A DNA stretch of 64,000 nt, from positions 41,003 to 105,002 of the forward strand of contig NZ_FXUL01000024.1 of the NCBI RefSeq assembly GCF_900182955.1, read 5' to 3'. The translations under genes were made by a program, and so were the position numbers. The notes beneath the pieces are model-generated. The model was not told the DNA's origin. It ran no database searches and was given only the letters and a program-made list of their open reading frames with translations. How positions within the stretch are numbered: the stretch's first letter is position 1; each line of letters opens with the position of its first letter. This document shows, piece after piece, positions 46,657 to 55,815 of this stretch. The DNA is from Noviherbaspirillum suwonense. Lineage in GTDB: Bacteria > Pseudomonadota > Gammaproteobacteria > Burkholderiales > Burkholderiaceae_D.

Positions 46657-47441
46657 GCCAGACATATCCCTTGGTGGTCAGCCGTGAAGGCGCCGTTGGC
46701 ATCATCGAACTGGCGCGACCCGAAAAATTCAACTGCCTGTCAATGTCCGTTCATGCGGGCATCGAGGCCGCCATCGACGGGTTCGAGAAACCCGACTCCG
46801 GTGTGCGCGCCATTCTGATCCGGGCGCAAGGCAGGCATTTCTGCACCGGGGCCGACCTGGATGAGGTGAAGTCGCTGCGCGCCGATCCAGCCAGGTTGAA
46901 GCATTTCATCAGCTATGGCCACAGCGTGCTCAAGCGCCTTGAGCGCAGCGATCTGCCAGTGGTTGGGGCCTGTCAGGGCCTGACTCTGGCCGGTGGCAGC
47001 GAACTGATGCTGGCCTGCGACATCATTTTTGCCGCAAAGGACGCGCGTTTTGGTGATCAGCATGCCCAGTTCGGCTTGATTCCTGGTTGGGGTGGTAGCC
47101 AGCGCATCCCGCGCGTCGCCGGCCTGCGACGTGGCCTGGATCTATTCTTCTCGGCGCGCTGGATTGATGCCGACACGGCCCTGCAGTGGGGGCTGGTGAA
47201 CTATGTGGTTGAGCCTGAGACGCTGGGCGAGGCGGCGCTGGCGTACTGCACCAAGGTTGCCACGCGCAGCCGCATCGGCATTTCCAACATGAAGCGCCTC
47301 GCGCGGCAGGGCATGGAGGGTTCGTCGGAGGTCGGCCTCAAGCTCGAGGAAGACCTGGTCAGTGCCGCCCTGCTTGATGACGATATCAGTGAAGGACTGG
47401 CGGCTTTCGAAGCGCGCCGTACACCGGCGTTCAAGTCCTGA
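46653..47441 (+). CDS. Enoyl-CoA hydratase, module A
   Basis: 262 residues of the crotonase superfamily. Motifs are FCTGADLDEVKSL near residue 63 and CQGLTLAGGSELMLACDII near 107. The segment DARFGDQHAQFGLIPGWGGSQRIPR near 131 holds the Glu-equivalent positions, one of which is Gln-His. Position in the module, between dehydrogenase and carboxylase genes, matches AtuE or LiuC, which hydrate glutaconyl-CoA-type products. The altered active-site residues mean the reaction should be checked. The ATG is tied to the preceding stop (ATGA). Confidence 0.88.
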   Translation: MSQTYPLVVSREGAVGIIELARPEKFNCLSMSVHAGIEAAIDGFEKPDSGVRAILIRAQGRHFCTGADLDEVKSLRADPARLKHFISYGHSVLKRLERSDLPVVGACQGLTLAGGSELMLACDIIFAAKDARFGDQHAQFGLIPGWGGSQRIPRVAGLRRGLDLFFSARWIDADTALQWGLVNYVVEPETLGEAALAYCTKVATRSRIGISNMKRLARQGMEGSSEVGLKLEEDLVSAALLDDDISEGLAAFEARRTPAFKS

Positions 47442-47475
47442 GTACTTTTCCTTACATATCGGTGCAAGAGCGTAT

Positions 47476-49083
47476 ATGACCATTCTTTCCTCACGTGTGT
47501 CGACTTCCGACGACGAATTTCGACTCAACTGCAAAGCCTACGAGGCCGTGATTGCGAATTTGCAGAGTCGTCGCCAACTGGCGCTGGCCGGTGGCCCCCT
47601 GAAGGCGCGGGAAAAGCATCTCGCGCGCAACAAAATCCTGCCGCGCCATCGGGTCGAAGTATTGCTCGATCCTGGCTCGCCTTTCCTGGAAGTTGGCATG
47701 CTGGCCGGAGAAGGCATGTACCACGGCGTGCCGCCGGGCGCCAGCATCATCACCGGCATCGGCCTGGTGCAGGGCCGTCCTTGCATGATCATTGCCAATG
47801 ACGCGACCGTGAAGGGCGGCACCTACTATGGCATGACCTGCAAGAAGCATGTGCGGGCGCAGCAGATTGCCTGGGCACACCGCTTGCCCTGTATCACGCT
47901 GGTGGACAGTGGTGGCGCATTCTTGCCGGAGATGGCCAACATCTTTCCCGATGTAGGCCAGTTTGGCAGCATTTTCAACAACCAGGTTCGCATGTCGGCC
48001 GAAGGCATCCAGCAGATTGCCGTGGTGATGGGGCCCTGCACGGCCGGCGGTGCCTACATCCCGGCGCTGTGCGATGAGGCGGTGATTGTCAAGGAACAGG
48101 GTTATATGTACCTCGGTGGCCCCGAGCTGACCTTTGCAGCGACGGGCGAGACAGTGGATGCCGAATTGCTGGGCGGAGCCGAGATGCACTGCAGCGTCAG
48201 CGGCGTCACCGATCACATCGCCGAAGATGACCGCCACGCGCTGGCGATCACGCGTGAAATCGTACGGGACTTGGGTGAGCAGCCCAAGCCGCGCTGGACG
48301 CGCCAGCCCTCGATGCCGCCGCGGTTTGATCCGCGTGAGATTTACGGCATCATCAGCCGCGACACCAAGATTCCGACCGACACGCGCGAGATTCTGGCGC
48401 GCTTCGTCGACGACAGCCGGTTCCAAGAATTCAAGCCGATGTACGGCGACACCCTGCTAACCGGTTTTGCGCGCATCCACGGCCACGAGGTTGGCATCCT
48501 CGCCAACCAAGGCGTGCTGTTCCCGGACAGCGCGATGAAGGCGGCACACTTCATTGATTTGTGCTGCCAGCGTGACATCCCGCTGCTTTTCATGGCCGAC
48601 GTGACCGGCTTCATGGTCGGTCGCGCCGCCGAGCAGGCCGGCATCGCCAAGGCCGGGGCAAAGATGATCACGGCGATGGCCTCGGCCAACGTGCCCAAGT
48701 ACACCATCATCATGGGCGCCTCTTACGGCGCCGGCTACCTGGCCATGTGCGGTCGGCCGTTTAACCCAACCGCGATGTTCGCCTGGCCGACCGGCCGCGC
48801 GGCCATTATGGGTCCGGATCAGGCCGCCACTGTGATGGCGCTGGTTCGCAAACAGATCAATAAGACCGAGGGAAAAGAGTGGACGCCCGAGGAAGAAGAG
48901 GCGTTCAAGGCCCCAGTGCGCAAGATTTACGAAGACTTCCAGCCTGCTACAAACTTCTCATCGAATTTGTGGGTGGACGGCATCATCGATCCGGTGGAAA
49001 CACGCGACGCCATGGGGCTGCTGCTCGACCTCGCATCCCGTACTGCCGCCAAACCGACGCCGTTCGGTGTCTTCCGTTTCTAA
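47476..49083 (+). CDS. Acyl-CoA carboxylase, carboxyltransferase (beta) subunit, module A
   Basis: 535 residues, the length of LiuB and AtuC. The N-terminal CT half has MIIANDATVKGGTYYG near residue 95 and MGPCTAGGAYIPALCDE near 190. The C-terminal half has GASYGAGYLAMCGRPF near 412. It transfers carboxyl from biotin to the gamma-carbon of a beta-methyl enoyl-CoA. The substrate loop reads YLGGPELTFAATGE, different from the GPPLVKAATGE common in methylcrotonyl-CoA and geranyl-CoA carboxylases. A distinct substrate is therefore possible. The alpha subunit lies 66 bp downstream. Confidence 0.9.
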   Translation: MTILSSRVSTSDDEFRLNCKAYEAVIANLQSRRQLALAGGPLKAREKHLARNKILPRHRVEVLLDPGSPFLEVGMLAGEGMYHGVPPGASIITGIGLVQGRPCMIIANDATVKGGTYYGMTCKKHVRAQQIAWAHRLPCITLVDSGGAFLPEMANIFPDVGQFGSIFNNQVRMSAEGIQQIAVVMGPCTAGGAYIPALCDEAVIVKEQGYMYLGGPELTFAATGETVDAELLGGAEMHCSVSGVTDHIAEDDRHALAITREIVRDLGEQPKPRWTRQPSMPPRFDPREIYGIISRDTKIPTDTREILARFVDDSRFQEFKPMYGDTLLTGFARIHGHEVGILANQGVLFPDSAMKAAHFIDLCCQRDIPLLFMADVTGFMVGRAAEQAGIAKAGAKMITAMASANVPKYTIIMGASYGAGYLAMCGRPFNPTAMFAWPTGRAAIMGPDQAATVMALVRKQINKTEGKEWTPEEEEAFKAPVRKIYEDFQPATNFSSNLWVDGIIDPVETRDAMGLLLDLASRTAAKPTPFGVFRF

Positions 49084-49149
49084 CCAGGACGCCAGCCATG
49101 CAACGCATCCACACCGTCTTGATGACCCACTTCACTGCAGGAGTTGGGC

Positions 49150-51147
49150 ATGCTTAAAAAAATCCTCATTGCCAACCGCGGCGAGATCGCCTGCCGCATT
49201 GCCCGCACCTGCCGCAAGCTCGGTCTGGAAGTGGCCACCGTGCATTCCAGTGCCGACCGGTTTGCCCGTCATGTGCGCGAGATCGGTGAATCGGTCGAGA
49301 TCGGGGACGCTGCGCCCAGCGAGAGCTACCTTAACATTGAGGCCATCGTCGCGGCGGCCAAGCGCGTCGGCGCGGACGCCGTGCATCCAGGCTATGGTTT
49401 CGTCTCAGAAAACGCGGCATTTGTGCGCGCGCTCGACGTGGCTGGACTCACCTTCATTGGGCCCCGAGCCGAGACCATCGAGCGCGTTGGCGGTAAAGCC
49501 AGCGCCAAACTGGAAGCCGCCCGCCTGGGCGTGCCGGTCATTCCCGGCAGCGAAGGCGCCATGACCGACCCGGCCGAGGTGCTGCGCCTGGTGCGCGGTA
49601 TGAAGCTGCCCGTGCTGCTCAAGGCGGTGGCTGGTGGCGGTGGCCGTGGCATGGCGGTGGTCGAGACGCTGGAGGGGCTGGAGTTGCGCATCGAGAGTGC
49701 CATGCGCGAGGCCGAAAAAGCCTTTGGTAACGGCGAACTGATCGTCGAGCGTTATCTGCCGCATGTGCGGCATCTGGAGGTACAGGTGGCCGGCGATGGC
49801 CGGGGTCACGCCATTCACCTGTTCGAGCGCGAGTGCACCTTGCAGCGCCGCCATCAAAAGGTGATCGAGGAAGCCCCGTCCGCCGGCCTCGATCCGCGCC
49901 TGCGCGAGGCCATCCTGGCCGATGCGGTGAAGCTAGTCGCAGGTGTCAACTACCGCGGCCTGGGCACGGTGGAGTTCGTCGTCGCCGGCGATGAACATTA
50001 TTTTCTGGAGGTCAATCCGCGATTGCAGGTCGAGCACCCAGTCACCGAGGAAGTGACCGGCCTTGATCTGGTGGAGTTGCAACTGCGCATCGCCGCCACC
50101 GGCGTTCTACCTCTGACGCAGGCTGAAGTGCGTTGCACGGGCCATGCCTTCGAGGCCAGACTGTGCGCGGAAGATGCCGCCGCTGGCTTTCTGCCTGCCT
50201 CGGGCCGGTTGCAGGTGGTCGATTTTTCGCGGGTGGGCGTGCGTGTCGAATCCGGTGTGGACAGTGGCGACGAGATATCGCCGCACTACGATTCGATGAT
50301 TGCCAAACTCATTGCGCATGGCCCCGATCGAGAGTCGGCGCGCCGGGCACTGGTGGCCGGACTGCGCGAAAGCACGGTGATCGGCCTGGTCACCAACCTG
50401 CGGTTTCTGCATGAACTGCTCGAATGGCCGGAGACCCGCGACGCCAGTTTCCACACCCGCCTGATCGACGAGCGCCATGCCGAGCGCGGCGTGGTGGCGC
50501 CCGCCGCGCCGCCGATCGAACACTTGGCGGCGGCTGCGCTGCACTGGCTGGCGCAACAGCGGGCTGGGTCGCCCGCGTTGGGCTGCTGGACGCTGTGGGA
50601 TGGCTTCACCGGTTGGCGCCTGTCAAGCGGGCCGATTCAGGCCGCGCCCCAGCCGGCTCTGGTGTTGAAGGCAGACAGGGCCGAGTGGCCGGTGCGGTTT
50701 TCGGCTCGCGACGTCAACGGCGCCTGCACGCTGGTCATCGGCGAGGAAATGGTGAACGCCACGCTGCAGCCGATTGCGGATGGCCGTTATCTGTTGCAGT
50801 GCGGCGGGCGTGCGCTGGAACTGGCAATGCGGGGAGATGCGCAGCACGTTGAGTTCTCCAGTGCGCTGGGCAGCGGCGTGTTTACGGCGGAACCCTATCT
50901 GGGCGGCGCTGCCGGTGACGCAGCCGCCAGCGGGCAACTGGGCGCGCCGATGATGGGTAAAGTGGTCGCTGTCAAGGGCGCGGTCGGTGATGCGCTGGTC
51001 ACGGGCCAGACCGTGATCGTGCTCGAATCCATGAAGATGGAGTTCCATGTAACGGCACCTTACAACGGTAGTTTGAGCAGTCTGCGTTGCCGGATTGGGG
51101 ATATGGTCGAGCGCCATCAGGTGTTGGCCGAGGTCAGCCCGGCCTGA
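49150..51147 (+). CDS. Acyl-CoA carboxylase, biotin carboxylase/biotin carrier (alpha) subunit, module A
   Basis: 665 residues. The biotin carboxylase domain starts KILIANRGEIACRIART, with the ATP-grasp glycine loop KAVAGGGGRGM near residue 157 and EVNPRLQVEHPVTE near 284. The C-terminal biotinyl domain carries ESMKM near 626, where Lys is biotinylated. It hydrolyses ATP to carboxylate biotin and delivers it to the adjacent beta subunit. The ATG at 49150 is chosen over a GTG six bases earlier because it begins the conserved core. Length and layout fit LiuD and AtuF rather than propionyl-CoA carboxylase. Confidence 0.92.
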   Translation: MLKKILIANRGEIACRIARTCRKLGLEVATVHSSADRFARHVREIGESVEIGDAAPSESYLNIEAIVAAAKRVGADAVHPGYGFVSENAAFVRALDVAGLTFIGPRAETIERVGGKASAKLEAARLGVPVIPGSEGAMTDPAEVLRLVRGMKLPVLLKAVAGGGGRGMAVVETLEGLELRIESAMREAEKAFGNGELIVERYLPHVRHLEVQVAGDGRGHAIHLFERECTLQRRHQKVIEEAPSAGLDPRLREAILADAVKLVAGVNYRGLGTVEFVVAGDEHYFLEVNPRLQVEHPVTEEVTGLDLVELQLRIAATGVLPLTQAEVRCTGHAFEARLCAEDAAAGFLPASGRLQVVDFSRVGVRVESGVDSGDEISPHYDSMIAKLIAHGPDRESARRALVAGLRESTVIGLVTNLRFLHELLEWPETRDASFHTRLIDERHAERGVVAPAAPPIEHLAAAALHWLAQQRAGSPALGCWTLWDGFTGWRLSSGPIQAAPQPALVLKADRAEWPVRFSARDVNGACTLVIGEEMVNATLQPIADGRYLLQCGGRALELAMRGDAQHVEFSSALGSGVFTAEPYLGGAAGDAAASGQLGAPMMGKVVAVKGAVGDALVTGQTVIVLESMKMEFHVTAPYNGSLSSLRCRIGDMVERHQVLAEVSPA

Positions 51148-51364
51148 TCCAGAGAGATATCAGCGACCAGCAACCCGGCGGCTTCGGTCGAGTTCCATGA
51201 AGAGGGCCGGCGCGAGGGCTTTTCAGATGGAGAAGCAGACTTATTCTTTGGCGGATCGCGCGGCGCGGTATTTTTTCACGCCGTGCGGGATTTACAGTAC
51301 AGGAGTTGGTCATGGGCCGAGTACAGAACAAGATCATTCCGGCGACGACGGGGGATGGCACCGT

Positions 51365-52960
51365 ATGTCCGTGATTGAAACGCTGATCGATGTGCGAGGT
51401 TCGGACTTCGGCAACAACCTGGCCCACCACGCGGGACAAATCGATATTCTGCGCGCTCGCCTGGCCGAAGCGGCCACAGGTGGGCGCGACGCGCACATTC
51501 GGCGCCACCGCGAGCGCGGCAAGCTGCTGGTGCGCGAGCGCATCGACTTCATCGTCGATGATGGCAGCGTCTTCCTGGAGCTCTCGCCGCTGGCGGCTTG
51601 GGAGCAGTACGGCAACCAGGTGCCGGGCGCGGGCATCGTCACCGGCGTCGGAATGGTGGCCGGACGGCCCTGCATGTTCATCGCCAATGATGCAACCGTC
51701 AAGGGCGGCTCGTTCTTCCATGAAACCGTGAAGAAACACATCCGGGCGCAGGAGATCGCGGAGCGCCTGCGTCTGCCTTGCCTGTATCTGGTTGACTGTG
51801 GCGGCGCTTTCCTGCCGGAGCAGGACCGCGTCTTTCCCGACAAGGATCATTTCGGCAACAGCTTTCACCGCCAGTGCCGCATGTCGCAGGCCGGCCTGCC
51901 GCAGCTCTCGGCCGTGTTCGGCGGCTGCACTGCCGGCGGAGCCTACATCCCCGCGTTGTCGGACGAAGTGGTGATGGTGCGCGGCAATGCCCGAATCCAC
52001 CTGGGCGGCCCGTCGATTGTCAAGATCGCGATCAACGAGGTGGCCGATGGCGAAACCCTTGGCGGCGCCGAGATGCACAGCCGCGTCTCCGGTGTCTGCG
52101 ATCATCTGGCCGAGAATGAGCGCCAGGCGCTGGCCATGTTGCGACAGATCGTCGCCAGTCTGCCGCCCGAAGCGCCCATGACGCCGCCGCTGCCACCCCG
52201 GCCGCCGCGCTACGACCCGCGAGAGCTTGACGGCATTGTGCCGGCCGATCCGAAACAGCCCTACGACGCGCGCGAGATCATTGCGCGGCTGCTCGACGGT
52301 AGCGATTTCCATGAATTCAAGCCGTTGTGGGGCGATACGCTGGTCACCGGTTTTGGCGCGATCCACGGCCAGCCGGTCGCGGTTCTCGCCAATAATGGCG
52401 CGTTGTTCTCCGAGTCGGCCTTGAAGGGCGCGCATTTCATCGAGCTGGCCAACCAGCGCGGCGTGCCACTGCTGTTCCTGCAAAACATTCCAGGCTTCAT
52501 GGTGGGAACCGAGGCAGAGCGCGGCGGCATTGCCAAGCACAGCGCCAAGATGGTCTACGCGATGTCTTGCGCACGGGTGCCCAAGCTCACGCTGGTGGTG
52601 GGCGGCTCCTACGGCGCCGGCAACTACGGCATGTGCGGTCGCGGCTTCGAGCCCGAATTCCTGTTCGCCTGGCCGAGCGCAAGGGTGGCCACGATGAGCG
52701 CCGACATCGGCAGCAACGTGATGACCGAGCTGGCGCAATCCAACCTGCGCGGCCCGGCCGACGAGGGGCGGCTGGCCGAGATCGAGCGCCAGGTGCGCGA
52801 TCAATACGCGCGCCAGAGCGACCCTTACTACGCCACCTCGCGCCTGTGGGACGACGGTCTCATCGTGCCGTCGGCCTCGCGCGATACGCTGGGCCTGGCG
52901 CTTGCCCTGGCGGCGCGCCATGAGCTAGCGCGCACTGCCACACCGGTCTATCGCATGTAA
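51365..52960 (+). CDS. Acyl-CoA carboxylase, carboxyltransferase (beta) subunit, module B
   Basis: 531 residues from ATG 51365. Motifs: MFIANDATVKGGSFFHETVKK near residue 103, FGGCTAGGAYIPALSDE near 187, and VGGSYGAGNYGMCGRGF near 410. The substrate loop HLGGPSIVKIAINEVADGE differs both from module A and from the usual form. It is a paralogue of the gene at 47476, with clear divergence throughout, not a recent duplicate. The reading frame can be extended to 51095 but those codons overlap the previous gene and lack family resemblance. The 217 bases before it hold no recognisable gene. Confidence 0.9.
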   Translation: MSVIETLIDVRGSDFGNNLAHHAGQIDILRARLAEAATGGRDAHIRRHRERGKLLVRERIDFIVDDGSVFLELSPLAAWEQYGNQVPGAGIVTGVGMVAGRPCMFIANDATVKGGSFFHETVKKHIRAQEIAERLRLPCLYLVDCGGAFLPEQDRVFPDKDHFGNSFHRQCRMSQAGLPQLSAVFGGCTAGGAYIPALSDEVVMVRGNARIHLGGPSIVKIAINEVADGETLGGAEMHSRVSGVCDHLAENERQALAMLRQIVASLPPEAPMTPPLPPRPPRYDPRELDGIVPADPKQPYDAREIIARLLDGSDFHEFKPLWGDTLVTGFGAIHGQPVAVLANNGALFSESALKGAHFIELANQRGVPLLFLQNIPGFMVGTEAERGGIAKHSAKMVYAMSCARVPKLTLVVGGSYGAGNYGMCGRGFEPEFLFAWPSARVATMSADIGSNVMTELAQSNLRGPADEGRLAEIERQVRDQYARQSDPYYATSRLWDDGLIVPSASRDTLGLALALAARHELARTATPVYRM

Positions 52961-52979
52961 TATGAAAGAGAACCGGACC

Positions 52980-53789
52980 ATGAATCTTCCCGAATTTGAA
53001 ACCCTGTTGCTCGAGATCGACGCCCGCGGCGTGGCCCGGCTGACGCTGAATCGGTCCGACACGCACAACGCACTCAATGCCACCTTGATCAGTGAGTTGT
53101 GCGTTGCGGTCGATTGGCTGGGCAATGCCCAAGGCGTGCATGCGGTCGTTTTAACCGGCGCCGGCAAGACCTTCTGCGCTGGCGGCGACCTCGGCTGGAT
53201 GCAGGAAAACATGAAGAAGAGCCGCGCTGAGCGCGTCAGCGAGAGCGCCGATCTGGCCCGCATGCTGCGCGCCATGAACGATCTGCCGATGCCGTTGATC
53301 GGGCGCATCAACGGCTCCGCCTACGGCGGTGGCGTCGGCATGATCTCGGTGTGCGACATTTCGATTGCGGCCGACACAGGCGTGTACTCGCTGACCGAGG
53401 TGCGTCTGGGACTGTTGCCGGCCAACATCGCGCCTTATGTGGTCGCCCGCATGGGCGAGGCCAACGCGCGCCGCACCTTCCTGACGGCGCGTCGCATGAG
53501 CGCGCCCGAAGCGCAGCGGCTGGGCTTGGTGTCCGACGTAGTCGCGGCGGACCAGCTCGACGCCGCCATCGAGCGCGAACTCGCCGACCTGCTCCAGTGC
53601 GCGCCCGGCGCGGTGGCGGCAACCAAGAAACTGGTGGCGTACGTTCATGCGCATGACCTGGACACCAACATGATTTACGCCGCCGACAAGCTGGCCGATG
53701 CCTGGGAAACCGAGGAAGGCCGAGAAGGCATCGCTGCATTTTTCGGCAGACGGCTGCCCGCTTGGCGGCAGGCCTGCGCGGCGAAATGA
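52980..53789 (+). CDS. Methylglutaconyl-CoA hydratase-type crotonase (LiuC-like), module B
   Basis: 269 residues if the ATG at 52980 is used (AAAGAGA site ahead of it); an ATG at 52962 is also possible. Motifs are FCAGGDLGWMQENMKKSR near residue 63 and RINGSAYGGGVGMISVCDISIA near 105. SLTEVRLGLLPANIAPYV near 138 has the first catalytic Glu, and the position of the second is altered. The GWM...K pattern after GGDL is typical of 3-methylglutaconyl-CoA hydratases. It lies between the two carboxylase subunit genes, as liuC does in Pseudomonas. Confidence 0.88.
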   Translation: MNLPEFETLLLEIDARGVARLTLNRSDTHNALNATLISELCVAVDWLGNAQGVHAVVLTGAGKTFCAGGDLGWMQENMKKSRAERVSESADLARMLRAMNDLPMPLIGRINGSAYGGGVGMISVCDISIAADTGVYSLTEVRLGLLPANIAPYVVARMGEANARRTFLTARRMSAPEAQRLGLVSDVVAADQLDAAIERELADLLQCAPGAVAATKKLVAYVHAHDLDTNMIYAADKLADAWETEEGREGIAAFFGRRLPAWRQACAAK

Positions 53790-53802
53790 AAGTTTGCCGC
53801 TG

Positions 53803-55815
53803 ATGTTTGACACACTCCTCATTGCCAACCGAGGCGAGATCGCCTGCCGCATCGCGCGCACCGCGAGGCGCATGGGATTGCGCACGGTGGCAGTGTACTC
53901 CGACGTCGACCGCGATGCGCTGCACGTGGCATTGTGCGACACCGCCGTGCGCATCGGCCCGGCGGAGGCCGCGCGCAGCTATCTGGATGCCGAGGCGATC
54001 CTGGGCGCGGCGCGTTCTGCGGGCGCTCAAGCCATCCATCCAGGCTACGGATTCCTGTCCGAGAGTCTGGCCCTGATCGATGCCTGCGAGGCGGCCGGCA
54101 TCGTTTTTGTCGGGCCCTCGCGAGACGCCATCCGGCGTATGGGTTCCAAGATCGAATCCAAACGCATCGCGCTGGAGTGCGGCGTGCCGGTGGTGCCCGG
54201 TTACCACGGCGATGAGCAGGACGACGCGACGCTGTCCGAAGCCGCCGCGCGGATTGGCTATCCGGTGCTGATCAAGGCTTCGGCGGGCGGCGGCGGCAAG
54301 GGCATGCGGGTGGTGCGCGCAGCCGCCGATTTCCCCACAGCGCTGGACACCGTGCGGCGCGAGGCCAAGGCCGCGTTCGGCGATGCCCGCGTGCTGCTCG
54401 AGCGCTACCTCGCCGAGCCGCGCCATCTGGAAGTGCAACTGCTGGGCGACAAGCACGGGCATCTGGTGCATCTTTTCGAGCGCGAGTGCTCGATACAGCG
54501 CAACCACCAGAAAGTGATTGAGGAAGCGCCGGCGCCGCATCTTGCACCCGCCGTGCGCGAAGCCTTGTTCGCCCATGCGCTGACGATCGGGCGTGCGATC
54601 GGCTACGACAGCGCCGGCACGATCGAGTTCATTCATGACAGCGGCAGCGGCAATACCTTCTTCCTAGAAATGAACACCCGGCTGCAGGTGGAGCACCCGG
54701 TGACCGAGATGACGGTCGGCCTCGATCTGGTCGAGTGGCAACTGCGGGCCGCCGCCGGTGAGCCGCTCGGCTTTGGGCAGTCGGAGCTGTCGCAGCATGG
54801 CTGCGCGATTGAGGCGCGGGTATGCGCGGAGAATCCGGCCGCCGCTTTCGCGCCCGAGATCGGTAAGCTGATCGGCTACCGCGAGCCATCCGGCGAAGGC
54901 GTTCGGATCGATAGCGGCGTGCGCGCCGGCAGCCGGGTCACGCTCTTTTACGACTCTCTGCTGGCCAAGGTGATTGCCCATGCCGAAGACCGGTCGACCG
55001 CCACGCGCCGGCTTGTCGCTGCGCTGGACGACACGGCCCTGCTCGGCGTACACGGCAACCTCGGTTTTCTATCCGACCTGCTGCGCCACCGCCACTTTGC
55101 GCAACAGCTCTCGACCCACTATATCGGGCGCGCTTTTCCGGACGGCTGGAAGGCTCGGGAGGACGACGGGCTGATGATCGCCGCCGCACTGCATGGCGTG
55201 CTGGCCGCACGGGCTGACGCGGGCCGATCTGCCTGGCATTCGCTGGGGGCCTGGCGCATGCTCGGTGGCGCGGTTGGCTCCGGCAGCACACAGGTGCTGC
55301 TCGAGGACGATGGCCTCCGCGTGAACGAGGCCACTGTGTGGCCGATGGACGAACGCTGGCGCGTTCGCATCGCCGGTGTGGAACAAGAGTTTTCGGCAAC
55401 GCTGGCGGGCAACACCCTGGAGGTCGGGCGCGATGGCGTTACCGTTCGTTATACGGTGGCGGTGGAAAAACATGCGGTTGACGGCGAGCGCCTGTGGCTA
55501 ACCGGCGCAGGCCGCACGCGCACCTGGCGCAGGCTGGACCGCTGGCAGCGCGCGCTCAAGGGCGGTGCTGCCGCTGAAGAGCGCGGCGGCAACCGTCTGC
55601 TTGCACCCATGCCCGGCATGGTGACGCAAGTGCATGTGGGTGTCGGCGCTGCGGTGCGTGCCGCCGACATCCTGGTGCAGATGGAAGCCATGAAAATGGT
55701 GCACACGCTGAGCGCGCCTGCAGCGGGCCGGGTCAGCGAACTGCGCTGCCGGGTGGGCGATGCGGTGCGTGGCGGCGATGTACTGGTGGTGATGGAATCA
55801 GAGGAAAAACAATGA
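53803..55815 (+). CDS. Acyl-CoA carboxylase, biotin carboxylase/biotin carrier (alpha) subunit, module B
   Basis: 670 residues from ATG 53803. The start is TLLIANRGEIACRIART, with IKASAGGGGKGMRVVR near 157 (ATP-grasp loop) and EMNTRLQVEHPVTEMT near 290. The biotinylation site EAMKM is near 627. The preceding frame runs from the hydratase gene, but homology begins only at this ATG. Its layout matches LiuD and AtuF. Together with the beta subunit at 51365 it should form an alpha6beta6-type carboxylase for a branched unsaturated acyl-CoA. No HMG-CoA lyase gene accompanies it. Confidence 0.92.
   Translation: MFDTLLIANRGEIACRIARTARRMGLRTVAVYSDVDRDALHVALCDTAVRIGPAEAARSYLDAEAILGAARSAGAQAIHPGYGFLSESLALIDACEAAGIVFVGPSRDAIRRMGSKIESKRIALECGVPVVPGYHGDEQDDATLSEAAARIGYPVLIKASAGGGGKGMRVVRAAADFPTALDTVRREAKAAFGDARVLLERYLAEPRHLEVQLLGDKHGHLVHLFERECSIQRNHQKVIEEAPAPHLAPAVREALFAHALTIGRAIGYDSAGTIEFIHDSGSGNTFFLEMNTRLQVEHPVTEMTVGLDLVEWQLRAAAGEPLGFGQSELSQHGCAIEARVCAENPAAAFAPEIGKLIGYREPSGEGVRIDSGVRAGSRVTLFYDSLLAKVIAHAEDRSTATRRLVAALDDTALLGVHGNLGFLSDLLRHRHFAQQLSTHYIGRAFPDGWKAREDDGLMIAAALHGVLAARADAGRSAWHSLGAWRMLGGAVGSGSTQVLLEDDGLRVNEATVWPMDERWRVRIAGVEQEFSATLAGNTLEVGRDGVTVRYTVAVEKHAVDGERLWLTGAGRTRTWRRLDRWQRALKGGAAAEERGGNRLLAPMPGMVTQVHVGVGAAVRAADILVQMEAMKMVHTLSAPAAGRVSELRCRVGDAVRGGDVLVVMESEEKQ

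Noticed and set aside
51095..51364. N-terminal extension of the module B carboxyltransferase
   Set aside because: It overlaps the previous gene, has no resemblance to the family and adds a low-complexity leader.
51312..51374. Small frame MGRVQNKIIPATTG after a GGAG site
   Set aside because: It recalls the start of a CoA-transferase-like protein but ends after 20 codons; too short to support.
51134..52921. Open minus-strand frame of 595 codons
   Set aside because: Antisense to the carboxyltransferase gene; composition is Arg/His/Gln-rich shadow protein.
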